A DNA stretch of 64,000 nt from Jiangella endophytica. Its GTDB lineage: Bacteria > Actinomycetota > Actinomycetes > Jiangellales > Jiangellaceae. The number at the start of each line of letters is the position of its first letter. Within the stretch, counting starts at the first letter, position 1. The stretch lies in the NCBI RefSeq assembly GCF_003427025.1, contig NZ_QVAI01000004.1, positions 310,001-374,000 on the forward strand, read 5' to 3'. A program made the translations under genes and the position numbers. Below the pieces are notes generated by a model. The model worked only from the letters and a program-made list of their open reading frames with translations, searched no databases and was not told the origin of the DNA. This document shows positions 22,056-31,270 of this stretch, piece by piece.

Positions 22056-23720
22056 CTAGTCGTCGGCGAGCGCCTCCGGAGCGGTGGGCACGAGCGGTGC
22101 CGACGGCGCACGGCCGTAGGCGGGCCCGCGCAGCGCCCGGCCCGGCCGCGCACCGGTCATCGCGCCGTCGCGCAGCACCGCGGTGCCGGAGACGAACACG
22201 TCGGTGACGCCCTCGGCCAGCTGCCGGGGGCGTTCGAAGTTGGCCGGCGCCAGGCTGCGGTCCAGCGAGAACAGCACGACGTCGGCCACCGCGCCGTCGC
22301 GCAGCACGCCGCGGTCGGACAGTCCGAGCCGCTGCGCCGGGAACGACGACATCTTGCGCACCGCCTCCGGCAGCGTGAGCAACCGCTCCTCGCGGACGAA
22401 GTCGGCCAGCACCCGGGTGAAGCAGCCGTATGCGCGCGGGCTCGGCGCCAGGCCGATGAAGACCGCGTCGCTGGCGATCATGCCCAGCGGGTGGCAGACG
22501 AACTTCCACAGCGTCATCGCGTGCGGGCTGGGCCGGGTGAACGTCGCGCCGGGATTGGCGGCGACGAGCCCGCAGACGACCCGGCCCAGCGAGACGTCCA
22601 GCGTGCTGACCACCTCGGACAGGTACCAGCCCTCGAACCGGTCGTACTCGGCACTGGTGAGGTAGCCCAGCCGCAGGTCGGAGAACGGCGCGCTGGCGAC
22701 GTACTGGCGGGCGGCGCCGCTGGTCTCGACCTCGGCGGCGATGCGGTCGCGGGTGGCGGCGTCGGCCAGCCGCTCGCGCAGCCGCTCCGGCCCGCCCTCC
22801 TGCGCCCAGAGCGGCAGCAGCCGGCTCAGCCGCGTGCCGCCCCACTCGTAGGTGTAGGTGTCGAACGTGACGTCCAGCCCGGCGTCGCGCTCGTCCTGCA
22901 GCAGGTCCAGCATCCGCTGCGCGCCGCCGGTGTACGTCGCCCGGGCCGACCGGGAGAAGTGCGTGACCTGCAGCGGCGCACCGGACCGGCGGGCGATGTC
23001 GACCGCCTCGCGGAACGGGTCGAGATAGGTGTCGCCGAGGCCGTAGCGGACGTGGGTGTGGTACATCCCGCCGAGCTCCGCCGCCTCGGCCGCGAGCGCG
23101 ATCAGCTCGTCCGTCGTCGCGTGCGCGCCCGGCGGGTAGTCCAGGCCGGTGGACAGTCCGAACGCTCCGTCGTACATCGCGTCGCGGACCTGGCCGCGCA
23201 TCCGGTCCAGCGCGGCGGCGCCCGCGACGCCGGGCTCCCAGCCCAGCGCGTTGACCCGCAGCGCGGTGTTGCCGACCATCGTCGCGACGTTCACGGCGAC
23301 CCGGCGGTCGTAGGCGTCCAGCTGATCGGCGATCGACCGCCAGTCCAGCGGTTCCGCGGGCAGTCCCGCGATGCCGGCGTTCTGCTCGGCGAAGGCGTTC
23401 AGGTCGGCCGGCCGGTCGAACGGCGCGTAGGACAGCCCGTCGACGCCGATGACCTCGGTGGTGACGCCCTGACGGACCTTCATCTCCAGGTCCGGGTCGC
23501 CGAGCAGGACGAGGTCGGAGTGGCTGTGCAGGTCGATGAAGCCGGGCGCGACGATCAGCCCGGTCGCGTCGATCCGCTCGAGCGCCGCCACGTCCGCCGT
23601 CGCACCGCGCAGCAGCGTCACCCGTCCGTCGCGGATGCCGACCGCGGCCGTGAAGGCCGGGTTGCCGGTGCCGTCGACGACAGTGCCGTGCTCGATCAGC
23701 ACGTCGAACGGGGCGGTCAT
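22056..23720 (-). CDS. N-acyl-D-amino-acid deacylase family amidohydrolase
   Basis: 554-residue cytoplasmic metal-dependent amidohydrolase of the D-aminoacylase group. The two His metal ligands are in GFIDLHSHSD, the His in GMYHTHVRYG is a further ligand candidate, and HFSRS comes next. The segment that carries the Cys ligand in studied D-aminoacylases (GNCG) reads VIGVDGLSYAP here, so the usual Cys is replaced. It should cut an amide to release an amino acid or an amine; the substrate may differ from N-acyl-D-amino acids. Its ATG overlaps the stop of the dehydratase gene, and both are transcribed from the GntR-controlled promoter. Confidence 0.88.
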   Translation of the reverse strand: MTAPFDVLIEHGTVVDGTGNPAFTAAVGIRDGRVTLLRGATADVAALERIDATGLIVAPGFIDLHSHSDLVLLGDPDLEMKVRQGVTTEVIGVDGLSYAPFDRPADLNAFAEQNAGIAGLPAEPLDWRSIADQLDAYDRRVAVNVATMVGNTALRVNALGWEPGVAGAAALDRMRGQVRDAMYDGAFGLSTGLDYPPGAHATTDELIALAAEAAELGGMYHTHVRYGLGDTYLDPFREAVDIARRSGAPLQVTHFSRSARATYTGGAQRMLDLLQDERDAGLDVTFDTYTYEWGGTRLSRLLPLWAQEGGPERLRERLADAATRDRIAAEVETSGAARQYVASAPFSDLRLGYLTSAEYDRFEGWYLSEVVSTLDVSLGRVVCGLVAANPGATFTRPSPHAMTLWKFVCHPLGMIASDAVFIGLAPSPRAYGCFTRVLADFVREERLLTLPEAVRKMSSFPAQRLGLSDRGVLRDGAVADVVLFSLDRSLAPANFERPRQLAEGVTDVFVSGTAVLRDGAMTGARPGRALRGPAYGRAPSAPLVPTAPEALADD

Positions 23721-24892
23721 CGGGTGCCGCCGAGGTCCAGCGCGAACCGGGGCTCGGACCGCTCCAGCTCGTCGATCCGCAGCCGCGGCCCCAGCCCCGG
23801 CGACTCGTCGACCCGCCAGACGCCGTCGGCGACGCGTGGCGGATCCTCGACGTAGCGCTCCCAGTACGGCGCCTGTTCCGGCGTGATCATCGACTCGCTG
23901 AGCAGGAAGTTCGGCAGCGTCGCGGAGAGCTGCCAGGTGGCCGCGCTCTGCAGCGGCCCGAACGGGTTGTGGAACGCGACGGAGATGCCGTGCGCCTCGG
24001 CGAGGGTGGCGATCTTCTTGGCCGCCGTCAGCCCGCCGCAGATGCCGACGTCGGGCTGTGCGACCGCGACCGCGTGCTGCTCGATGAACGGAGCGCTGGA
24101 GAGATGGTTGCCCCAGCGCTCACCTGCCGCGATCGGCGTGCTGACGCGGCTGGACACCTCGCGCAGCCAGTCCGGCCGCTCGTACGGCACCGGCTCCTCG
24201 ATGAACGTCAGGTCGTACGGCGCCAGCGCCTCGGCCAGCCGGATCGCGTTCGGCACGTTGAGCCGGCCGTGGCAGTCGACCATGAGGTGGACGTCCGGCC
24301 CGGCGGCCTCGCGGGCGGCGGCGAAGTACTCGGCGATGTGGCCGAAGATCCACGGCGGCAGCAGCTCGGTCTCCGTCTGCCGCGGCGGGACCAGCTGCAC
24401 GCGGTCGTGCCGGACGCTGGTCACCTTCTCGTAGAACCCCGGCAGCGTGGTCTTGATCGCGGTGAACCCGGCCGCGACCCGCGCGCGCACCGTCTCGGCC
24501 AGCGCCTCCGGCGACTCGCCGGCCCGGGCGTGCGTGTAGACCCGCACCTCGTCGCGGAACGCCCCGCCGAGCAGCCGGTGCACGGGCACGCCGAGCATCC
24601 GTGCGTTCAGGTCCCACAACGCCATGTCGACGGCGCTGATGCCGATGGTCAGCAGCGTGCCGCCGAGGAACGCGTCGCGGTACATCCGCTCGCTGAGCTG
24701 CTCGATCCGGGTCGGATCCTGACCGCGCAGCTCGTCGCCGAGCTCCTCGAGCAACGCCACGATCGACCGCGTCCGCCGCCGCATGGCGACCTCGGCCTCC
24801 CCGACCGCGCCGTCGTCGGTCTCCACCTGGACGTACACGGCGTTGTAGAAGCCGAAATCCACCGGCCACGAGCGAATTCGATCGATCTTCAT
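23717..24892 (-). CDS. Enolase-superfamily acid-sugar dehydratase (galactonate dehydratase-like)
   Basis: 391 residues of the mandelate racemase/D-galactonate dehydratase branch. Metal ligands are in LMVDCHGRLN (Asp; the nearby His is the branch's catalytic residue), TFIEEPVPYE (Glu) and PIAAGERWGN (Glu); the base His is in VAFHNPFGPL. This pattern fits loss of water from an aldonate or uronate-derived acid to give a 2-keto-3-deoxy acid. It is the first gene of a two-gene operon with the D-aminoacylase, divergent from the GntR gene, with a CCTAGG palindrome between. The sugar acid is unknown. Confidence 0.9.
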   Translation of the reverse strand: MKIDRIRSWPVDFGFYNAVYVQVETDDGAVGEAEVAMRRRTRSIVALLEELGDELRGQDPTRIEQLSERMYRDAFLGGTLLTIGISAVDMALWDLNARMLGVPVHRLLGGAFRDEVRVYTHARAGESPEALAETVRARVAAGFTAIKTTLPGFYEKVTSVRHDRVQLVPPRQTETELLPPWIFGHIAEYFAAAREAAGPDVHLMVDCHGRLNVPNAIRLAEALAPYDLTFIEEPVPYERPDWLREVSSRVSTPIAAGERWGNHLSSAPFIEQHAVAVAQPDVGICGGLTAAKKIATLAEAHGISVAFHNPFGPLQSAATWQLSATLPNFLLSESMITPEQAPYWERYVEDPPRVADGVWRVDESPGLGPRLRIDELERSEPRFALDLGGTR

Positions 24893-24909
24893 GGCACCTC
24901 CTTCCTAGA

Positions 24910-24952
24910 ACCTAGGACTTAGGTGTTTACTTAGCAAGTGCTGAACTATGCT
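24910..24952. promoter_or_regulatory. GntR operator (ACCTA-N5-TAGGT) and gntR promoter
   Basis: The inverted repeat ACCTA/TAGGT (24910-24924), with CCTAGG at its left arm, lies between the divergent dehydratase and GntR genes. A -10 box TATGCT (24947-24952) faces the GntR gene. Related CCTAGG palindromes recur at 29634, 29655, 43075, 43112 and 44895, so this is the likely autoregulatory site of a local regulon. Confidence 0.65.
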
Positions 24953-24998
24953 CGTGCCCGGCCAACCCCGGAAACGGCTGAAAGGATGTGACGCCACG

Positions 24999-25793
24999 GT
25001 GGCGCGATCAGGCACAGAGATGGACGAGCCCGCGACCACGACGAGCGACGAGGACCGCCTCACCCGGAGACTGTCCGACCACGGACGACGCGTCCCCCTG
25101 GGCGTCCAGGTGGCCGAGCGGATCCGGGCCGACATCTCCAAGGGCGGCCTGCAACCCGGCGACGAGCTGCCCTCCGAGGCGGAGTACGGCGAGCGGTTCG
25201 ACGTCAGCCAGCGCGTGGTCCGCGACGCGTTGCGCACGCTGAACAACGAGGGCATCATCTCCACGCGGCAGGGCAAGCGGGCCGTCGTCGGCAGCCTGCG
25301 CCCCACCGCGATGGGCAACTACATCCGCTTCCTCGTCGACACCGACCCGTCGGCGATCGACGAGCTGATGGACTTCCGCGCGCTGCTCGAGGGCCATGCG
25401 GCCCGGCTGGCCGCCGAGCGGGCCACCGACGACGACATCGCGCAGATGCGCACGGCGCTGGCCCGGGTGCTCGAGACCGGCGACGACCTCGACGCGCGGG
25501 TCCCCGCCGACCTGCAGCTGCACGAGCTGATCTCGCGGTCCTGCGGCAACCGGCTGGTCGACAGCATGCTCGGCGTGCTCGCCGAGACGCTGGCCGAGGA
25601 ACGCCGCCGCGGCGCCCAGATCACCCGGTCGAAGGGCGTCGGGCACGACGAGACCAACCAGCAGCACGTCGCCCTGATCGAGGCGATCGCCGCGCGCGAC
25701 GGCGACGCAGCAGAGCGCTGTGCCGTCGGGATCGTCCACCGGGCGCTCGGCTACTGGTCCGCTGCCGCCCGCCATGACGGCCCGGCCCGGTAG
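24999..25793 (+). CDS. GntR-family regulator, FadR/FCD subfamily
   Basis: 264-residue regulator. The N-terminal winged helix (about 30-100) has LGVQVAERIRADISKGGLQP, the usual PSEAEYGERFDVSQRVVRDA and TLNNEGIISTRQGK. The C-terminal all-helical FCD domain (about 115-250) has MDFRALLEGHAARLAAERA, metal-binding-type residues in DLQLHELIS and LHE, and a late His (QQHVALIEAI). FCD regulators bind sugar acids, amino acids or keto acids and usually repress. GTG 24999 follows GAAAGGA; ATG 25021 is an alternative. A CCTAGG palindrome lies in its promoter and recurs across 20 kb, so it is the likely master regulator of the catabolic region. Confidence 0.92.
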   Translation: MARSGTEMDEPATTTSDEDRLTRRLSDHGRRVPLGVQVAERIRADISKGGLQPGDELPSEAEYGERFDVSQRVVRDALRTLNNEGIISTRQGKRAVVGSLRPTAMGNYIRFLVDTDPSAIDELMDFRALLEGHAARLAAERATDDDIAQMRTALARVLETGDDLDARVPADLQLHELISRSCGNRLVDSMLGVLAETLAEERRRGAQITRSKGVGHDETNQQHVALIEAIAARDGDAAERCAVGIVHRALGYWSAAARHDGPAR

Positions 25794-28182
25794 CGACGGC
25801 GCCCTGACGCCACGCGTCGTCCGGCGCTGGGCGACCGGCGCCGACGTCCGCCAGGTCGCGGAGTTCACCGGCCCGGACGGCGCGCCGTGCGTGCTGGTGC
25901 TGGCCGGCGCGACCCTGCAGGCGTGGCGGTGGGACGGCACGCGGTTGTGGTCCGACGCCACGTCGGCGGCGACCCGCGTGCTGCACGTCCGTGGCGACAC
26001 CGGGCTGGTGTTGTCCGGCGAGCGGCTGGTCCGCCGCCTGGACCTGCGCACGGGCGCCGAGACCTGGCGCGACGAGACGCCCGACGGCACCAACCTGTCC
26101 GGTCCGGGCTCGTCGAAACTCGCTCTCGTCGGCGGCCGCCGGCTCTGGTTCACCGCGCCTGCCTACGCGACCGCCGTCACCTGCCGTGAGCTGCTGCCCG
26201 GCGGCGCGGTCGAGACGCGGTGGGTGCACGACTTCGGCGGCCACTACGACGCCGGGTTCGGGCCCGTGCTGGTGGTGGCGGACGTGCTCGGTCTCGGCGC
26301 GCCGCAGCTGCTGCTGTCGACGCGGACCGGCTCGGGGTACGGCACCGGCGACGACGTCAGCAGCGAGCGGCTGGTGCTGGGGCGCGAGGACGGACGGCTG
26401 CTGCAGCTCGTGCTGTCGGTGCCGACCGGCGCGACGCTGGCGGAGACCGCGTACCGGCCGGACCCCGGCGACTACCCGTGCGCGCGGCCGTACGGCCTGC
26501 TGACGACGGCTCCCGCGCCGGGCGGACGCATCGTCGTCATGGTCAGCTGCCAGGTCGAGGAGTACTACGCCGTCACCCGCGTGCGCGACGGCGCGCTGTC
26601 GCGGGCCTGGGGGCGGTTCGTCGAGAAGGACTGGCCGCACGACGAGCAGGAACTGCGCCCGCAGGTGACCTCCGTCGTGGAACGCCCGGGCGAGAACCCG
26701 TGGCTGGTCACCGGCCATCACGACGGCACGACCTGGACGACGGTGATCGACGACGCGGTCACCGGCGCGCGGGTCGCGGCGTTGCCCGGGCACTACCTCT
26801 GGGGCGTGACGGGTGCGCTGGCGGTCGTCTCCCCCGCGACGTCGCGACCGCTGACCGGACGGGAGCCGACGCTGGCCGTGCGGCTGGCCGACCTCGGCGT
26901 CGTGGCGACGCACCCGGGCCACCCGGTCGTCTGCGGCGACGACGAGCTGCCGGCCGAGGTGTCGTTCCATGCCGAGCGGCGCTCGCTCGTGTCGCTGGGT
27001 GGCGGCCTGCTGACGCGGCTGCCGTCCGGCGAGGCGGCGTGGTGGGATCCGGCGAGCGGCGCCTCGGCGTCCCTGGGCGTCTCCGACGTCGCCGGCGCGT
27101 TCCCCGGCATCGACGGCGCTGTCGTCCTGGTGGGTGGCGACGGTGCGCTGCGCCGGGTGGGGGCCGATCACGCGGTCGCCGTCGGCGCCGTGCGGCCGGC
27201 CGGGCGCCGGGCCGCCGCGTTCGCCGTCGCTCATGGGGCCGAACCGGTCGTGCTGCTGGACGGCCCACGCGAGAGCCTGGCGATCCGGGCCGACGACACC
27301 GAGCTCCCGCTTCCCGGCCGCGCCGTGGCCGCCGCCCGCGAGCCGTCCGGCGCGGTCGTCGTCGCCTGCCTGGAGGACGACGGCGTCGTGTGCTGGCGGC
27401 TCCGCTACGACAGCGGCGGCGGCGACAGCGAGCGCGCCGGCCGGGTCGTCACCCGAGGCAAGCCGACGCACGCCGTGTTCCTCGACGAGGCCGGACTGCT
27501 GCTCGTGGCCGAGCGGACCGGCGTGCACACGGCCGCCGTCGGCGTCTACCGGCTCGACGGCACGCCCCTCTGGCAGGACCTCGCCCAGGGCCCGCATCCC
27601 AACCTCCCCGCCGTCGCGCGGACGCCGGCCGGTCGCTGGCTCGCCGCATACGACGACCACGGCCAGCTCACCGTCCGCGACGCGCACAGCGGTGAGGTGC
27701 TGGCGAAGGACGACTGGACCGCCGCCTACACGACGCCCGTGCGGATCGAGGAACCGCCCGGCTGGCTGCGGGTGGGCGGCATCCACGGCGTCGACGCGGT
27801 CGACGAGCAGGGGCGGGTGCGGTGGCGGCACGGCGCGCCGCTGTGGACGTACTTCCCCGGCGAGGCCGCGCTGGCCGGGTCCGTCGTCGGGTGCATGACC
27901 CGCGGCGGCCGCCTCGACGCCTTCGACGTGGCGGACGGACGGGTGGTGTGGCGCGTGGAGCTCGGCCCGGTCGCGGCGCGCCCGCCGCTGGTCGCCCTCG
28001 GCTCCGCGACGTTCGTGGCCGGCACCGCCGCCGGCTCCCTGATCGCCGTCGACGTCGCGTCCGGCGCGGCGGGCGAGCTGCTGGCCGGCCTGGGCGCCGC
28101 CGTCGAGACCCTGCTCGCCGACGGGTCGCGGCTGCTGGCCGGCACCGCGGACGGCGTCGTGCGCGAGGTCGCGCTGGGCTGA
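25774..28182 (+). CDS. Large PQQ-like beta-propeller protein, no signal peptide
   Basis: 802 residues made of repeating propeller blades with phrases such as LQAWRWDGTRLW, VRRLDLRTGAETWRDE, VYRLDGTPLWQDLA and LDAFDVADGRVVWRVELG, which are PQQ/BamB-like repeats. There is no signal peptide or membrane segment at the ATG, so it appears to be cytoplasmic, unusual for this fold. It overlaps the GntR gene by 20 bases and is probably translated with it. A binding or scaffold role, or a sensor for the GntR protein, is possible; the function is not known. It converges with the epoxide hydrolase gene 19 bases away. Confidence 0.8.
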   Translation: MTARPGSDGALTPRVVRRWATGADVRQVAEFTGPDGAPCVLVLAGATLQAWRWDGTRLWSDATSAATRVLHVRGDTGLVLSGERLVRRLDLRTGAETWRDETPDGTNLSGPGSSKLALVGGRRLWFTAPAYATAVTCRELLPGGAVETRWVHDFGGHYDAGFGPVLVVADVLGLGAPQLLLSTRTGSGYGTGDDVSSERLVLGREDGRLLQLVLSVPTGATLAETAYRPDPGDYPCARPYGLLTTAPAPGGRIVVMVSCQVEEYYAVTRVRDGALSRAWGRFVEKDWPHDEQELRPQVTSVVERPGENPWLVTGHHDGTTWTTVIDDAVTGARVAALPGHYLWGVTGALAVVSPATSRPLTGREPTLAVRLADLGVVATHPGHPVVCGDDELPAEVSFHAERRSLVSLGGGLLTRLPSGEAAWWDPASGASASLGVSDVAGAFPGIDGAVVLVGGDGALRRVGADHAVAVGAVRPAGRRAAAFAVAHGAEPVVLLDGPRESLAIRADDTELPLPGRAVAAAREPSGAVVVACLEDDGVVCWRLRYDSGGGDSERAGRVVTRGKPTHAVFLDEAGLLLVAERTGVHTAAVGVYRLDGTPLWQDLAQGPHPNLPAVARTPAGRWLAAYDDHGQLTVRDAHSGEVLAKDDWTAAYTTPVRIEEPPGWLRVGGIHGVDAVDEQGRVRWRHGAPLWTYFPGEAALAGSVVGCMTRGGRLDAFDVADGRVVWRVELGPVAARPPLVALGSATFVAGTAAGSLIAVDVASGAAGELLAGLGAAVETLLADGSRLLAGTADGVVREVALG

Positions 28183-28201
28183 CCCCGCCGGGCGACGTCG
28201 C

Positions 28202-29437
28202 TCAGGGCCTGCGGCCGCGAAAGGTGCGGCGCAGGTCGCTCACCCAGGCATCGGGGTTCTCCCAGGGGATGAAGTGGCCGCCGTGGTCGTGGGCGGTGAC
28301 GTTGACGTGGTTGAACCAGCCGGACTGCGGGCCGGCCTCGAAGGCCCGGACGCGCTCGTCGGCGGTGTGGATGCCGGGCGGGTTCTCGTAGGTGACGAAG
28401 CTCAGGCCGGCCGGGGCCCGCACGACCGGGGTGCGGTCGTGGGCGGGGGTCCACGGGTAGCGGTTGGCGTTGGCGTAGTAGCGCATCGACGTCGCGACGG
28501 AGTTGTTCACCCAGTAGATCGTGGCGTGGGTGAGCAGGTCGTCCTTGGTGAAGACCGACTCGACGTCGCCGCCGTTGTCGCTCCAGGCGTTCCAGCGCTC
28601 CAGCAGCCAGGCGAGCAGCCCGGCGGGTGAGTCGCTCAGCCCGTGGGCCAGGGTGGCGCCGTCGAGCATGTGCACCGCGAGGTGCGACGCCCAGCGGTGG
28701 TCCAGTTCGATGATGCGGGCACGGACGTCGGCGGGCTGGTCGTCGGTCAGGGGCCGGTTCCGGGCGAAGTCCCAGGCGCGGTCGCCGGTGAAGAAGTCGA
28801 GCGGCAGCCCGGAGCCGATGTGGATGCCGTAGAGCTCGTCGGCGTACTTGTGGCCGAGCTGGCTGGAGATGATCGCGCCGATGTCGCAGCCGCCGGCGGC
28901 GTACTTCTCGTACCCCAGGGTCTCGGTCATCAGCGTGTGCCAGAGGTCGGCGACCTTCCAGAAGTTGACGTCCGGGAACCCGGTGAGCGGCCCGGGGAAA
29001 CCGAAGCCGGGCAGGGACGGCACGATGACGTCGAACGCGTCGGCGGGGTCTCCGCCGGACGCGGCCGGGTCGGCGAGCGGGTCGATCACCTTCGACCAGT
29101 GCCAGAACGTCCACGGCCAGCCATGCGTGAGGATCAGCGGGATCGGGCGCGGGCCGCGGCCGGGCTTGCGCAGGAAATGCACCGGGACACCGGCGACGCT
29201 CACCTGGTAGTGCTCGTAGGCGTTGATGGCGGCCTCGGCCTTGCGCCAGTCGTAGGCGTCACGCCAGTAGGCGACCAGCTCACGGAGATAGCCGTCCGGG
29301 ACGCCGTAGGACCAGTCCTCGTTCCCCTCGTCCAGCGGCGGCCGGGTCAGTGCGAGCCGGGCGCGCAGGTCGTCGAGGACCTGGTCGGGCACCTGGATCG
29401 GGGTGGGCGCAAGGGGGAAGACGTCCGGAGCGGTCAT
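28202..29437 (-). CDS. Epoxide hydrolase (EHN-type alpha/beta hydrolase)
   Basis: 411 residues. The N-terminal EHN segment (PIQVPDQVLDDLRARLALTR to about 110) precedes an alpha/beta hydrolase fold. The oxyanion motif is LTHGWPWTFW, the nucleophile Asp is in GGCDIGAII, and the His is in VTAHDHGGHFIPWENP. This resembles microsomal-type epoxide hydrolases, which open epoxides to diols. ATG 29437 starts the conserved region; the frame extends 62 codons upstream without family similarity. It is transcribed alone. Whether it belongs to the surrounding catabolic region is unclear, since no CCTAGG site faces it closely. Confidence 0.9.
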   Translation of the reverse strand: MTAPDVFPLAPTPIQVPDQVLDDLRARLALTRPPLDEGNEDWSYGVPDGYLRELVAYWRDAYDWRKAEAAINAYEHYQVSVAGVPVHFLRKPGRGPRPIPLILTHGWPWTFWHWSKVIDPLADPAASGGDPADAFDVIVPSLPGFGFPGPLTGFPDVNFWKVADLWHTLMTETLGYEKYAAGGCDIGAIISSQLGHKYADELYGIHIGSGLPLDFFTGDRAWDFARNRPLTDDQPADVRARIIELDHRWASHLAVHMLDGATLAHGLSDSPAGLLAWLLERWNAWSDNGGDVESVFTKDDLLTHATIYWVNNSVATSMRYYANANRYPWTPAHDRTPVVRAPAGLSFVTYENPPGIHTADERVRAFEAGPQSGWFNHVNVTAHDHGGHFIPWENPDAWVSDLRRTFRGRRP

Positions 29438-29601
29438 CGGGTGGTTCCTCACTGGGTCGGGACGCGGTGTCGTCGGCGCCGGCGCGGACACTCGACGGAT
29501 CCGACGATAGGACGTGTCCACCTCCGCGCCGAGGCGGGGCGCGGACCCCGAGCCGTACGACCGATTCGGGACCGATGACCGCACGTCTCCCCTCCTGAAC
29601 T

Positions 29602-29664
29602 GGGGATGGACGGGACAATTCACTGCATGATAGGACCTAGGTCATGTCACCAAGGTCCTAGGTC
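29602..29664 (+). promoter_or_regulatory. Two GntR-type palindromes upstream of the secreted propeller genes
   Basis: GACCTAGGTC (29634-29643) is a perfect ten-base palindrome; a second copy, GGTCCTAGGTC, lies at 29654-29664. The 15-mer GGGGATGGACGGGAC (29602-29616) also occurs at 43060-43074 beside another such site. The ATG at 29683 follows AAGGAG. Repression from here would control the two secreted proteins. Confidence 0.6.
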
Positions 29665-29682
29665 TGTGGTAAGGAGCCCGCC

Positions 29683-31242
29683 ATGCCACGTCGTCACCTG
29701 TACCGGAACCTCATCTCCGCCTTGGCCACGACCGGCATCGTCGCCGCGAGCCTCACCGTCACCGCCGCCCCCGCTCAGGCCGTCGCTCCCGAGGACGGCA
29801 CCGTCATCCAACTGGCCGACGGCAGCTACCTGCCGATCATGCCCGTCGCCGGGCATCCCGGCGTCGAGGCCGTCGGCTACCGCGTCAGCGGCGGCCAGCT
29901 GCGCGCGTACGACCAGGACGGCGTCCAGCTGTGGGCGCGATCCACCACCGGCACGCAGCTGTCCGGCGGCTACGACTTCGACGCCGACGGATGGCCGGAC
30001 GTCGCCGTCACCATCTCGGCGACCACCGGCAGCACCTGCGGCGTCGACCCGCTCACGACCACCACGCTGCACTTCTACCAGGGCGCGACCGGCACCCAGC
30101 ACACGCCGCTCAGCCCGATGACCGACCTGTGCTGGTCGTTCCCCGGCACGACGCCCTACCCGACGCACCAGTGGTCCGAGCTGGCACCGCTCTGGGGCGA
30201 CGAGACCAGCACGCTGTTCACGTCGCCGTACTACGCGACGACATCCTGGTACCTCGGCTTCGCCGGTGGCTCGTTCACCACCGCCGGCGCGCTCTACTAC
30301 CCGTCGACGTCGTCGTACGACGCGACGTACACCAACGCGCAGCCGAACACGTATCCCACCGGCACCGACTACATCCAGTACTCGCACGTCGCGAACGGGC
30401 TGATCACGTCGGTCGGCGGCCAGAACCGCGCCGTCTTCTGGACCAGCGGCCGCGTCGTGCAGTACGCGATCGGCGCGCTCGGCAGCGGCCAGCTGGTCGC
30501 CGACCGGCCGTACCTGACCGGCGGGCGCACCGACATCGCCGGGCGCAACTACGGGCTGGTCGGCGTCGACCCCGGCAACCCGAGCTCGGTCGTCCTGCTC
30601 GCCGGGACCAGCAACTACTCGCTGTACCAGGACGCGATCACCGGCACCCAGAGCTACGACCAGTGGGGCGGGATCGAGCGGCACGTCTCGGTCTACAACG
30701 CCGCCGCGAACACCGTCGACGACCGGTTCTTCAGTTACGCCCACGACGCGAGCGACGGGCACAGGTACCAGAACCGGGTCAGCTACCCGGCGCACCCGTT
30801 CGTGCAGCGCTCCGGCGCCTCGCGGCTGGCCTACAACGTGTTCCGCGACGGGCGCTGGCGGTTGCACGTCAGCCAGGCCGGTTCGACGACGTCGCTGTAC
30901 GAGCTGGACGACGTCTTCCTGTGGGACATCGTGGACGTCGACGGCGACGGGACGAAGGAGTGGCTGATCAGCCCGACCCGGTTCGGCAGCGACCCGCTCG
31001 GGCCGGCGTACTACTTCCCGAAGTGGCAGACCGGCGCCTACCACTGGAACGAAGCGGCGCTGACGCTGACCAGCATCGCGACCTTCACCGACGCGATCCC
31101 CCACCTGCAGAAGACGTTCACCACCGCGAACACGACGAGCAGCGACGGCTCGCTGGCCCAGGCGCACGTCGTCGCCGACACCGGCGTACGCGAGCTGCTC
31201 GTGCGCACCAGCTCCGGAACCGTGGAGCGGCGCACGCTCTGA
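29683..31242 (+). CDS. Secreted protein with VCBS/FG-GAP-like repeats
   Basis: 519-residue precursor with a Sec signal peptide (about 1-34, ending AQA). The mature part has few clear repeats, but calcium-loop phrases such as YDFDADGWPDVAVTIS and DIVDVDGDGTKEWLIS are FG-GAP/VCBS type, so a seven-bladed propeller is likely. Aromatic residues are frequent between them, as in carbohydrate-binding proteins. Related folds occur in rhamnogalacturonan lyases, but no catalytic residues can be assigned. It lies directly after a double CCTAGG operator and 28 bases before the Tat-exported gene. Confidence 0.75.
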   Translation: MPRRHLYRNLISALATTGIVAASLTVTAAPAQAVAPEDGTVIQLADGSYLPIMPVAGHPGVEAVGYRVSGGQLRAYDQDGVQLWARSTTGTQLSGGYDFDADGWPDVAVTISATTGSTCGVDPLTTTTLHFYQGATGTQHTPLSPMTDLCWSFPGTTPYPTHQWSELAPLWGDETSTLFTSPYYATTSWYLGFAGGSFTTAGALYYPSTSSYDATYTNAQPNTYPTGTDYIQYSHVANGLITSVGGQNRAVFWTSGRVVQYAIGALGSGQLVADRPYLTGGRTDIAGRNYGLVGVDPGNPSSVVLLAGTSNYSLYQDAITGTQSYDQWGGIERHVSVYNAAANTVDDRFFSYAHDASDGHRYQNRVSYPAHPFVQRSGASRLAYNVFRDGRWRLHVSQAGSTTSLYELDDVFLWDIVDVDGDGTKEWLISPTRFGSDPLGPAYYFPKWQTGAYHWNEAALTLTSIATFTDAIPHLQKTFTTANTTSSDGSLAQAHVVADTGVRELLVRTSSGTVERRTL

Positions 31243-31270
31243 CCCCATCCCGTGACGATCGGAGACCGAC

